DNA of 8,377 nt from positions 1-8,377 of the forward strand of contig WLRE01000058.1 of assembly GCA_009698045.1 (NCBI GenBank), read 5' to 3'. How positions within the stretch are numbered: position 1 is the first letter of the stretch; each line of letters begins with the position of its first letter. This DNA is from Actinomycetota bacterium. GTDB lineage: Bacteria > Actinomycetota > Actinomycetes > Nanopelagicales > Nanopelagicaceae. Position numbers and translations under genes: made by a program. This document shows positions 1 to 5,100 of this stretch, piece after piece. The notes beneath the pieces are model-generated. The model was not told the origin of the DNA and ran no database searches. It saw nothing but the letters and a program-made list of their open reading frames with translations.

Positions 1-338
1 AGACTTGGAGAAGAGACGATGTGATCGCCTGCTTCTGCCACGTTCTGAATTGCATACGCTGTTGCTGCAGAACCTGATGCAACAAGAAGTGCTGCGACTC
101 CACCTTCAAGAGATGCGATGCGTTGCTCGACCGCATCCTGGGTCGGATTCATGATGCGGGTATAAATATTTCCGAGCTCTGCTAAACCAAAGAGATCTGC
201 CGCATGCTTGGTATCGCGGAATTGATATGCAGTGGTCTGATACAACGGCAGTGCGCGAGCGCCGGTTGTGGGATCTGGTACTTGACCTGCGTGAATCTGA
301 CGAGTCTCGAATGAAGCTTTTGCTGGATCGAATGACAT
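1..338 (-). CDS. metY: O-acetylhomoserine sulfhydrylase (MetY), N-terminal part, runs off the left edge
   Basis: This is the first 112 residues of a PLP-dependent Cys/Met-metabolism enzyme (gamma-family of fold type I). The family makes homocysteine from O-acetylhomoserine and sulfide in the cytoplasm, feeding methionine synthesis. Visible features are an N-terminal ETRQIHAGQ segment (residues 11-19), PLYQTTAYQF (31-40), the phosphate-binding YTRIMNPT motif (59-66), and a LEGG...ASGSAA stretch (77-92). All are typical of MetY rather than MetB/MetC, in particular the long DTKHAADLF...NIYTR region. The PLP lysine lies outside the window. The ATG at 338 is chosen because a strong GGGAGG Shine-Dalgarno (346-351) sits 7 nt upstream. 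The SAM-IV riboswitch in its leader independently supports a methionine-pathway role. A cystathionine gamma-synthase is a less likely alternative. Confidence 0.9.
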   Translation of the reverse strand, partial: MSFDPAKASFETRQIHAGQVPDPTTGARALPLYQTTAYQFRDTKHAADLFGLAELGNIYTRIMNPTQDAVEQRIASLEGGVAALLVASGSAATAYAIQNVAEAGDHIVSSPS

Positions 339-344
339 TTTTTA

Positions 345-366
345 ACCTCCCAGTTGTTAAGGGGGT
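345..366 (-). promoter_or_regulatory. metY ribosome-binding site with possible sequestering hairpin
   Basis: On the minus strand the Shine-Dalgarno GGGAGG (351-346) can pair with an upstream ACCCCC run (366-361), giving about six pairs with one C-A mismatch and a loop of about seven nt. An alternative hairpin pairs TTAAC (360-356) with GTTAA (346-342) and holds the SD in its loop. Either fold would make start-codon access structure-dependent. That fits a translational expression platform for the riboswitch upstream. No T-tract terminator is visible in this leader. The pairing is read from sequence; its use in regulation is inferred. Confidence 0.5.
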
Positions 367-367
367 C

Positions 368-421
368 TTACTTAAATGCCGACAGCTGTGCCCACCAGAA
401 GATGCGCGACCGCTGGGACAT
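368..421 (-). CDS. Possible leader ORF (17 aa) between the SAM-IV riboswitch and metY
   Basis: An ATG at 421 opens a short frame, MSQRSRIFWWAQLSAFK, ending in TAA at 368. It starts about 10 nt after the riboswitch 3' end and stops directly before the ACCCCC run that can mask the metY Shine-Dalgarno. A ribosome stopping there would cover or open that hairpin. There is no good Shine-Dalgarno: only a GTGGG about 11 nt upstream, part of which is used by the riboswitch pseudoknot. The peptide has no Cys and no Met after the start, so it is not an obvious attenuation peptide for sulfur amino acids. It could be chance. Confidence 0.22.
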   Translation of the reverse strand: MSQRSRIFWWAQLSAFK

Positions 422-430
422 TTTTGTGTA

Positions 431-546
431 TGACCCACGCTTGCCAATTGCACTGTGCAACTGACCTGGTCTTCACCCGGAGCACCCCACCGTGGTGGAG
501 GGTTGCCGTCCAGTAAGCCGGGGCTAAAACCTGGAACTCGTGACCT
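431..546 (-). promoter_or_regulatory. SAM-IV riboswitch (S-adenosylmethionine-binding leader of metY)
   Basis: Read on the minus strand, the leader contains the SAM-I-like core: GGTCACGAG, then CCAG...GCCCCGGC...CTGGACGGCAACCCTCC, then GGTGGGGTGCTCCGGGTGA and GACC. P1 pairs GGTC (545-542) with GACC (471-468). P2 pairs TCCAG (535-531) with CTGGA (513-509). The P2 loop CCCGG (522-518) can pair with CCGGG (480-476) as the first pseudoknot. A second pseudoknot, diagnostic of SAM-IV, pairs the P3 loop CCACG (495-491) with CGTGG (439-435) downstream of P1, after a small TTGCAC/GTGCAA hairpin. As I recall the family, these positions are usually CCGCG/CGCGG, so the change would be compensatory. Length (about 116 nt) suits the family. 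The expected effect is that bound SAM lowers metY expression. Confidence 0.9.
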
Positions 547-553
547 GTCGCAA

Positions 554-583
554 ATACTAAGTCAAAAGTTGCAGGAAATGCAA
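554..583 (-). promoter_or_regulatory. Candidate metY promoter
   Basis: On the minus strand a TAGTAT -10 box (559-554) lies 18 nt after TTGCAT (583-578), a weak -35. Transcription would start around 546-548, exactly at the 5' edge of the riboswitch, which is the main reason for the call. TTGACT (565-560) resembles a better -35 but has no -10 at the right distance. Confidence 0.45.
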
Positions 584-599
584 TTCTGGAAATGTAATT
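574..599 (-). repeat. Pair of 12-bp direct repeats upstream of metY, overlapping the nadE stop
   Basis: On the minus strand AATTACATTTCC (599-588) is followed 2 nt later by AATTGCATTTCC (585-574): 11 of 12 bases are identical, with a 14-bp period. The second copy contains the proposed metY -35 and the first overlaps the nadE stop codon. This could be a tandem operator or activator site for a sulfur or methionine regulator, in addition to the riboswitch. No regulator is identified. Confidence 0.45.
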
Positions 600-2310
600 A
601 GAGAATCTCTTCTCGCCAGCCGGAGGTAATCGGCAGGCGACGATCCTTGCCAAAAGCACGGCTAGAAATCTTGGTGCCGGGTGGATATTGGCGGCGCTTA
701 TATTCGGCGGCATCGACCATGCGAACCACCTTGGTCGCTAGTTCGAGATTGAAACCAGCGGCAAGTAACCCGGCCATGCCCTCATCCTTCTCAATATATA
801 TATGCAAGATGCGATCAAGCGTCGCGTAGTCAGGAAGTGAGTCGGTGTCCTTCTGGCCCGGACGAAGTTCGGCCGATGGCTCTTTTGCAATGGAGTTAAC
901 CGGAATGGGTTCGACCTCTCCGCGAGAGGCGGCAACAGCATTACGCCATCTGGCCAGTGCCCAGACCTCGCTCTTCAGTAAATCTTTAATTGGTGCGTAT
1001 CCCCCGACCGCATCGCCATACATCGTGGAGTATCCAACAGCTAGCTCTGATTTATTTCCGTTGGCTAGAACCAGATGTCCCTCTTGATTAGATAGGCCCA
1101 TCAAGGTGGTGCCTCGGACTCGGGCCTGCACATTCTCTTCGGCAATTCCGGTCAACCCTAATTGCGATAAGAAGGTATCGACCATCGGTTGGATTTCTAT
1201 AACTCGATAATGAAAACCTATTCGAGCGGCTAAGTCGGCAGCGTCGGCCAATGAATGTGTAGAGGAGTAACGACTGGGAAGTGAGACGCCATATACCTTT
1301 TCGCGACCGATCGCATCAGCGGCCAGCGCCATTACAACTGAAGAATCGATGCCACCAGATACCCCAGTGATGACGCTAGGAAAATTATTTTTAGTGACAT
1401 AGTCGCGAAGTCCAACAACTAGGGCGTTCCAGACTTGGGCGAGGTCATCGAGGCGGTGGGCCGAACCAGGAATGAGTGGTTGGTATGGCGCAACTGGCTC
1501 CTCTGAAATCACCACATCTGGAGTACTTGTGCCACAGGAAAGCTCGAGATCTACAAACATCATTCCATCATCGAATTGAGGAGCGCGGGCAATGATCTCG
1601 CCTTGCGCAGTTGCAGCAATCGAATCGCCATCAAAAACTAAATCATCTTGCGCGCCGGTCATGTTGACATAGATCAGCGGCGCTCCGATTTGGCGGGCGC
1701 GCTCTTTCACTAATTTTTCACGGAGTCCATCTTTACTTCGTTCAAACGGACTTCCATTAGGTACCAAAACCAGGCCAGGTGTTCGCGCAGCCAATTCAGA
1801 GACCGGGCCTTGGCTGCGCCAAATATCTTCGCAGATGGCAATTCCGACATCAACGCCGTGAACTCGTATGACCAGCGACTCTGTACCAGGAACAAAATTT
1901 CTAAATTCATCGAAGACGCCGTAGTTAGGAAGATGATGCTTGATGTACCGGGCAACAACTGCGCCATCGTAAATAACGGCCGCAGCATTTTGCGGTTTCT
2001 TATTTGCACTCTCATCGAGGTAACCAACAACAGCAACTATGTGGCCCAGGCCTTGGCTTGATAATCGGGCGGCGAGGTCATCAACCGCTCTCTTGCTGGC
2101 AATTCGGAAGGTATGGCGAAGCGCCAAATCTTCGACGGGATACCCGGTAATAACCATCTCCGGGAAGAGCGCGATGTGAACGTTATGGCCGGCTGCCTGC
2201 TTCATGTTGGCCAGAATCAGATCGGCATTAGCGTCGAGCTTGCCTACGGTTGGATTTATTTGAGCCAGGGCAATGCGCATCTGCGTTTGAGGATGCTTTC
2301 CGCTCTTCAC
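598..2310 (-). CDS. nadE: Glutamine-dependent NAD(+) synthetase
   Basis: A 570-residue, full-length two-domain enzyme that makes NAD from deamido-NAD, ATP and glutamine, the last step of NAD synthesis in the cytoplasm. The N-terminal nitrilase-type glutaminase domain (about 10-270) carries the catalytic triad Glu51 (in FPE), Lys124 (in YIKHHLPNYGVFDE) and Cys160 (in AICEDIW). The C-terminal synthetase domain has the ATP-pyrophosphatase P-loop SGGIDSS (318-324), ANGNKSE (416-422), and the terminal PPGTKISSRAFGKDRR region. The GTG at 2310 has an upstream GAGGTAGG as Shine-Dalgarno. An in-frame ATG at 2280 (MRIALAQINPTVG) would give the more conserved family N-terminus but has no clear ribosome site, so the first ten residues are uncertain. 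It is divergent from panB and upstream of, but not clearly co-transcribed with, metY. Confidence 0.95.
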   Translation of the reverse strand: MKSGKHPQTQMRIALAQINPTVGKLDANADLILANMKQAAGHNVHIALFPEMVITGYPVEDLALRHTFRIASKRAVDDLAARLSSQGLGHIVAVVGYLDESANKKPQNAAAVIYDGAVVARYIKHHLPNYGVFDEFRNFVPGTESLVIRVHGVDVGIAICEDIWRSQGPVSELAARTPGLVLVPNGSPFERSKDGLREKLVKERARQIGAPLIYVNMTGAQDDLVFDGDSIAATAQGEIIARAPQFDDGMMFVDLELSCGTSTPDVVISEEPVAPYQPLIPGSAHRLDDLAQVWNALVVGLRDYVTKNNFPSVITGVSGGIDSSVVMALAADAIGREKVYGVSLPSRYSSTHSLADAADLAARIGFHYRVIEIQPMVDTFLSQLGLTGIAEENVQARVRGTTLMGLSNQEGHLVLANGNKSELAVGYSTMYGDAVGGYAPIKDLLKSEVWALARWRNAVAASRGEVEPIPVNSIAKEPSAELRPGQKDTDSLPDYATLDRILHIYIEKDEGMAGLLAAGFNLELATKVVRMVDAAEYKRRQYPPGTKISSRAFGKDRRLPITSGWREEIL

Positions 2311-2334
2311 GAGTAGAGCCTACCTCGCTAGACT
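2306..2334 (+). promoter_or_regulatory. Candidate panB promoter
   Basis: TTCACG (2306-2311, 4 of 6 to the -35 consensus) is followed after 17 bp by TAGACT (2329-2334, 4 of 6 to the -10 consensus). This would give a 5' UTR of about 55 nt carrying the strong panB ribosome site. The -35 overlaps the nadE start codon, so the two divergent genes would share promoter DNA. Confidence 0.4.
2317..2322 (-). promoter_or_regulatory. Weak candidate -10 box for a leaderless nadE transcript
   Basis: Minus-strand TAGGCT fits the TANNNT pattern and ends 6 nt before the GTG start at 2310, the same geometry as the two promoters at 5602-5607 and 5673-5678. It overlaps the sequence that could otherwise act as nadE Shine-Dalgarno (2319-2326), so only one reading can be right. 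No convincing -35 is present. Confidence 0.2.
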
Positions 2335-2395
2335 TTTCCACGAATCTCCGGGGACTAAAAACTTAGCCACGAGCGATTCCAGAGAAGGAGCTCTC

Positions 2396-3190
2396 ATGAG
2401 CCGTATAACAATCGCCGATCTAGCTGCCTGGAAAAGGGCTGGCAAGAAGTGGGCGATGCTCACCTCGTATGAGCAGATGACTGCCGCCATTTTCGATCAG
2501 GCCCAAATCCCGGTTCTCTTAGTTGGCGATAGCGCCGGCAATAATTTTCTGGGCGAAGAGAACACAATTCCGGTCACCGTGGATGAACTCATTCCTTTGG
2601 CTAGGGCAGTTGTTCGCGGTAGTCAACGAGCACTCGTCGTTGCCGACCTCCCTTTTGGCTCTTACGAACCGGGCCCGGAATTAGCTCTGGCCAATGGAAT
2701 TCGATTCTTTAAAGAGGCGAAAGCACATGCGGTAAAGCTGGAGGGCGGCAAGAAGGTTCTCCCGCAAATTCAAGCACTCATCGCCGCTGGAATTCCCGTA
2801 ATGGGACATCTAGGCCTTACCCCACAATCAGTGCATGCCCTCGGTGGCTTTAAAGTGCAAGGGCGCGGTGCCGATGCCAGACGAATTATTGAGGATGCGC
2901 TAGCGATTGAGGCAGCTGGAGTTTTTGCGGTAGTTCTTGAACTTGTACCCGAAGAGTTGGCCGCCGAAATTACCGCGAAACTTTCCATTCCCGTTATTGG
3001 GATTGGCGCTGGCAATAAATGCGATGCGCAAGTCTTGGTCTGGACTGATCTCATGGGCATGACCCAAGGCGCACCAAAATTAGCCAAGGCATATCGCAAT
3101 CTACGAGTTGAGATGATTGCGGCCGCCACAGAATGGGCGGAAGATGTCGGCACCGGAAAATTCCCGGGCCCCGACCAAACCTTTCATTAG
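2396..3190 (+). CDS. panB: 3-methyl-2-oxobutanoate hydroxymethyltransferase (ketopantoate hydroxymethyltransferase)
   Basis: A 264-residue TIM-barrel enzyme that transfers a hydroxymethyl group from 5,10-methylene-THF to 2-oxoisovalerate to make ketopantoate, the entry step of pantothenate and CoA synthesis. Family landmarks are all present: LLVGDSAGN with metal ligand Asp45, VVADLPFGSY with Asp84, AVKLEGG with Lys114 and Glu116, MGHLGLTPQ with His138, and VLELVP with the catalytic Glu182. These are followed by IPVIGIGAG (198-206) and a GMTQGAPKLAKAY C-terminal segment. Length is normal. The ATG at 2396 has an excellent AGAAGGAG ribosome site (2383-2390), 5 nt away. It is the first gene of a probable two-gene unit with the exporter 25 bp downstream. 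panC, panD and panE are not in the window. Confidence 0.95.
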   Translation: MSRITIADLAAWKRAGKKWAMLTSYEQMTAAIFDQAQIPVLLVGDSAGNNFLGEENTIPVTVDELIPLARAVVRGSQRALVVADLPFGSYEPGPELALANGIRFFKEAKAHAVKLEGGKKVLPQIQALIAAGIPVMGHLGLTPQSVHALGGFKVQGRGADARRIIEDALAIEAAGVFAVVLELVPEELAAEITAKLSIPVIGIGAGNKCDAQVLVWTDLMGMTQGAPKLAKAYRNLRVEMIAAATEWAEDVGTGKFPGPDQTFH

Positions 3191-3215
3191 CCCGCACGTC
3201 CACTAGATTGAGCAG

Positions 3216-4484
3216 GTGCTCAAGCGATTTGTTGTAGATATTTCCCCACTGAAGAAATATCCGGATTTTCGACTCATCTGGATTTCAGGGGTTATCACTC
3301 GATTAGGGTCGATGATCACTTACGTCGCGCTTCCTTTTCAAATCAAGGAACTCACTAATTCTTATATAGCAGTGGGCCTGATGGGTGCAGTCGAAATCGT
3401 CCCGCTGATTATCTTTGGACTCTACGGCGGCGTACTAGCCGACAAGGTAGATCGCAAGAAAATGATCTGGGCTACCGAAGCTCTCGCGATGTTAATGGCG
3501 CTAATTCTCTACGCTAATTCCTGTCTGGACAGCCCTAGCCTTATCGCAATTTATATTGTTGGTGGCTGCTTCGCGGCGCTCAATGGCCTGCAGAGCCCGA
3601 GTATGGATGCGATTATTCCTCGCATTGTTGGTCATGCAGATTTGCCATCGACATCAGCTCTGATGGGGCTTCGCTATCAAACAGCGGTCATCTTTGGCCC
3701 CGCAATCGGCGGCATTCTTCTTGCTTCATTCGGCGTCTCCTTCTCGTATCTCATCGATGTTGCGACCTACCTGGTTGCACTCCTACTGCTCTGGCGGCTC
3801 TCTTCAGTGATGCCGACCGGCACTGTTAAGGGCGCAACTCTCAAATCGCTCGGTGAGGGCATCGTGTATGCAGTTCGCAGAAAAGATCTGCTCGGAACTT
3901 ACTTAGTCGACCTATCCGCGATGTTCTTTGCGATGCCGACCGCTCTTTATCCCTTTTGGGCCGATCAATTAGATGCCCGATGGGCTCTGGGATTGTTTTA
4001 TGCATCGGTTCCCATCGGAGCGCTTCTGGTCACTCTCACTAGTGGCTGGATAAAAAATTATCCGTTCCATGGTCGCGCAGTCTTCTTTGCAGCACTGGGA
4101 TGGGGGGCAGCAATTACCCTTGCTGGAGCGTCAAATACCCTCTTTCTTACCATCCTATTTCTGATCATCGCTGGCGCTTCTGACATGGTGAGCGCACTTT
4201 TCCGAGCCGCAATTTGGAATCAATCTATCCCGGATGAACTTCGCGGACGCCTTGCTGGAATTGAAATGCTCTCGTACTCCGTTGGGCCATTGGGTGGCCA
4301 AATGCGAGCCGGATCTGTCGCTGCATGGACCAATTTGAGGACTTCGGTGGTCAGTGGAGGGCTCTTGTGCATCGGATTTGTGGTTTTTGCCGCCACTGCA
4401 CTGCCAAAATTCCGGAAATATGACGTTCGAAGCAATGAATTTGCAGTTGCACAGAGAAAAATCCGTGAATCTTCCGAAAATTAG
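3216..4484 (+). CDS. MFS transporter, EntS/MFS_3-like exporter
   Basis: A 422-residue polytopic inner-membrane protein with about twelve hydrophobic segments. It starts with PLKKYPDFRLIWISG before the first membrane helix, typical of EntS-like (enterobactin exporter) MFS proteins. It has the cytoplasmic loop 2-3 motif GGVLADKVDRKKM (71-83) and, near residue 357, a GPLGGQMRAGSVAAW segment also characteristic of this group. Members export siderophores, drugs or other small molecules using the proton gradient; the substrate here cannot be read. The GTG at 3216 is the only upstream start, because an in-frame stop precedes it at 3204, and its ribosome site is weak (GAGCAGG abutting the start). Tight spacing to panB suggests co-transcription. 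A link to a CoA-pathway compound is only a guess from position. The extreme C-terminus is charged and cytoplasmic. Confidence 0.85.
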   Translation: MLKRFVVDISPLKKYPDFRLIWISGVITRLGSMITYVALPFQIKELTNSYIAVGLMGAVEIVPLIIFGLYGGVLADKVDRKKMIWATEALAMLMALILYANSCLDSPSLIAIYIVGGCFAALNGLQSPSMDAIIPRIVGHADLPSTSALMGLRYQTAVIFGPAIGGILLASFGVSFSYLIDVATYLVALLLLWRLSSVMPTGTVKGATLKSLGEGIVYAVRRKDLLGTYLVDLSAMFFAMPTALYPFWADQLDARWALGLFYASVPIGALLVTLTSGWIKNYPFHGRAVFFAALGWGAAITLAGASNTLFLTILFLIIAGASDMVSALFRAAIWNQSIPDELRGRLAGIEMLSYSVGPLGGQMRAGSVAAWTNLRTSVVSGGLLCIGFVVFAATALPKFRKYDVRSNEFAVAQRKIRESSEN

Positions 4485-4515
4485 GAAAAATTTAGGAAAA
4501 TCGAAATAAATTTCG
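4481..4515 (+). repeat. Tandem TTAGGAAAA repeat and adjoining palindrome after the MFS gene
   Basis: TTAGGAAAA occurs at 4481-4489 and again at 4492-4500 (11-bp period); the first copy contains the MFS stop codon. It is followed directly by the palindrome CGAAATAAATTTCG (4502-4515; 6-bp arms, 2-nt centre). No G/C-rich stem plus T-run exists here, so it does not look like a standard terminator. Confidence 0.4.
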
Positions 4516-4554
4516 TCGCAAATGCATAAAAAAATAAAAAAATAATGTTGCGAC
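4515..4554. repeat. Inverted repeat flanking an A-tract
   Basis: GTCGCAA (4515-4521) and TTGCGAC (4548-4554) are perfect 7-bp inverted copies around a 26-nt centre made mainly of two A7 runs separated by T. Phased A-tracts suggest bent DNA, a common target of nucleoid proteins. It could be an operator or, as RNA, a weak stem-loop. It lies upstream of the H1-tail gene. Confidence 0.4.
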
Positions 4555-4557
4555 ACG

Positions 4558-4593
4558 CACTACTTTTTTTATCGAAAATAGTGGAATCTTTTT
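4558..4593 (+). terminator. Weak candidate intrinsic terminator for the panB-MFS unit
   Basis: CACTA (4558-4562) pairs with TAGTG (4579-4583), and TTTT (4564-4567) with AAAA (4575-4578) across one bulged C, followed by a T5 run (4589-4593). The stem is AT-rich and 5 nt separate it from the T-run, so efficiency is doubtful. No other terminator separates the MFS gene from the H1-like gene. Confidence 0.25.
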
Positions 4594-4622
4594 GCAATTG
4601 ATGACACGCTTATCCATGAACA

Positions 4623-4643
4623 GGTTCGGTGACGGATCGAACC
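4623..4643 (+). promoter_or_regulatory. 5' UTR hairpin just upstream of the H1-like gene's ribosome site
   Basis: GGTTCG (4623-4628) and CGAACC (4638-4643) form a perfect 6-bp stem, plus a possible G-T pair, with a 9-nt loop. It ends 9 nt before the AGGAGA Shine-Dalgarno (4653-4658). Its position suggests a role in mRNA stability or translation control. The GGTTCG sequence resembles a tRNA T-arm half, but no tRNA surrounds it. Confidence 0.4.
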
Positions 4644-4663
4644 ATTCTGATTAGGAGAACCAA

Positions 4664-5038
4664 ATGGCCGCAGCTAAGAAAACTGCACCAAAGCGCCGTA
4701 AGAAGGCAGCTGCTAAGAAGGCAGCTCCAGCAAAGCGTCGCAAGAAGGCAGCTGCTAAGGCAGCTCCAGCAAAGCCAAAGCGTCGCAAGAAGGCAGCTGC
4801 TAAGGCAGCTCCAGCGAAGCCAAAGCGTCGTAAGAAGGCAGCTGCTAAGGCAGCTCCAGCAAAGCCAAAGCGTCGCAAGAAGGCAGCTGCTAAGAAGGCA
4901 GCTCCTGCAAAGCGTCGTAAGAAGGCAGCTAAGAAGGCAGCTCCTGCAAAGAAGGCTGCTCCAAAGCGTCGCAAGAAGGCAGCTGCTAAGAAGGCAGCTC
5001 CTGCAAAGCGTCGTAAGAAGGCAGCAAAGAAGAAGTAG
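4664..5038 (+). CDS. Histone H1-tail-like Lys/Ala/Pro/Arg repeat protein, probable DNA-binding nucleoid protein
   Basis: The 124 residues are 49 Ala, 45 Lys, 16 Arg and 12 Pro plus one Met and one Thr: six residue types, no acidic or aromatic residue, net charge about +61. The protein is built of KRRKK blocks alternating with AAAK(K)AAPAK, with three perfect tandem copies of KRRKKAAAKAAPAKP at residues 24-68. This resembles the C-terminal tails of eukaryotic H1, actinobacterial HU with extended tails, chlamydial Hc2, and Pseudomonas AlgP. Here there is no globular domain at all: it begins MAAAKKTAPKRRKK. The inferred role is non-specific DNA (or RNA) binding and compaction in the nucleoid. 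A consensus AGGAGA ribosome site (4653-4658, 5-nt spacing) and a strong terminator suggest high expression as a single-gene unit. The reading frame is secured by start, SD and terminator; other long frames here are by-products of the repeat. Confidence 0.85.
   Translation: MAAAKKTAPKRRKKAAAKKAAPAKRRKKAAAKAAPAKPKRRKKAAAKAAPAKPKRRKKAAAKAAPAKPKRRKKAAAKKAAPAKRRKKAAKKAAPAKKAAPKRRKKAAAKKAAPAKRRKKAAKKK
4733..4867 (+). repeat. Three 45-bp in-frame tandem repeats in the H1-like gene
   Basis: Units at 4733-4777, 4778-4822 and 4823-4867 encode the same 15 residues and differ only at silent third positions (gca/gcg and cgc/cgt). Degenerate partial units, with an extra Lys or lacking PK, flank them on both sides. 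Near-identity at DNA level points to recent expansion by slippage or recombination, so copy number may vary between strains. Confidence 0.9.
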
Positions 5039-5048
5039 TTTCACTATT

Positions 5049-5082
5049 AAAAAACCCCGTCACGAAAGTGGCGGGGTTTTTT
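5049..5082. terminator. Bidirectional intrinsic terminator between the H1-like gene and marR
   Basis: AAAAAACCCCG (5049-5059) pairs with CGGGGTTTTTT (5072-5082), with an inner T-G wobble and CAC/GTG closing a GAAA tetraloop. The stem is G/C-rich, flanked by A6 on the left and T6 on the right, so it works in both directions. It starts 10 nt after the H1-like stop and 18 nt past the marR stop on the other strand. Confidence 0.95.
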
Positions 5083-5100
5083 ATTGCTCAAAAACAGGGG

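Noticed and set aside
1..453. A minus-strand frame running from the leader into metY in a different phase.
   Set aside because: It overlaps the clear metY frame and the riboswitch, and its translation resembles no known family.
560..565. TTGACT on the minus strand as -35 for metY.
   Set aside because: The position 17 bp downstream reads CACGAG inside the riboswitch, which is not a -10 box; TAGTAT at 554-559 fits better with a start at the riboswitch edge.
2770..3153. Minus-strand open frame inside panB.
   Set aside because: It is antisense to a fully conserved panB and is Ser/Ala/Pro-rich, typical of a shadow frame.
4623..4643. GGTTCG...CGAACC as part of a tRNA.
   Set aside because: No acceptor, D or anticodon arms can be found around it.
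4616..4654. A 12-codon frame (MNRFGDGSNHSD) whose stop overlaps the Shine-Dalgarno of the H1-like gene.
   Set aside because: It has no ribosome site or -10 box at the right distance, and it runs through the GGTTCG/CGAACC hairpin, which explains the sequence better.
4733..4867. The 45-bp repeats as a CRISPR or intergenic satellite array.
   Set aside because: There are no spacers, the units abut exactly, they stay in frame, and they vary only at silent positions, so they are coding repeats.
4610..5044. Long open frames on both strands over the H1-like gene, including Leu/Cys/Ser-rich and Ala/Phe/Leu-rich minus-strand frames and an Arg/Gln/Leu-rich plus-strand frame.
   Set aside because: They arise because a 45-bp repeat lacking stops in one frame tends to lack them in others. 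None has a ribosome site or a position matching the terminator, and the peptides are meaningless low-complexity translations.
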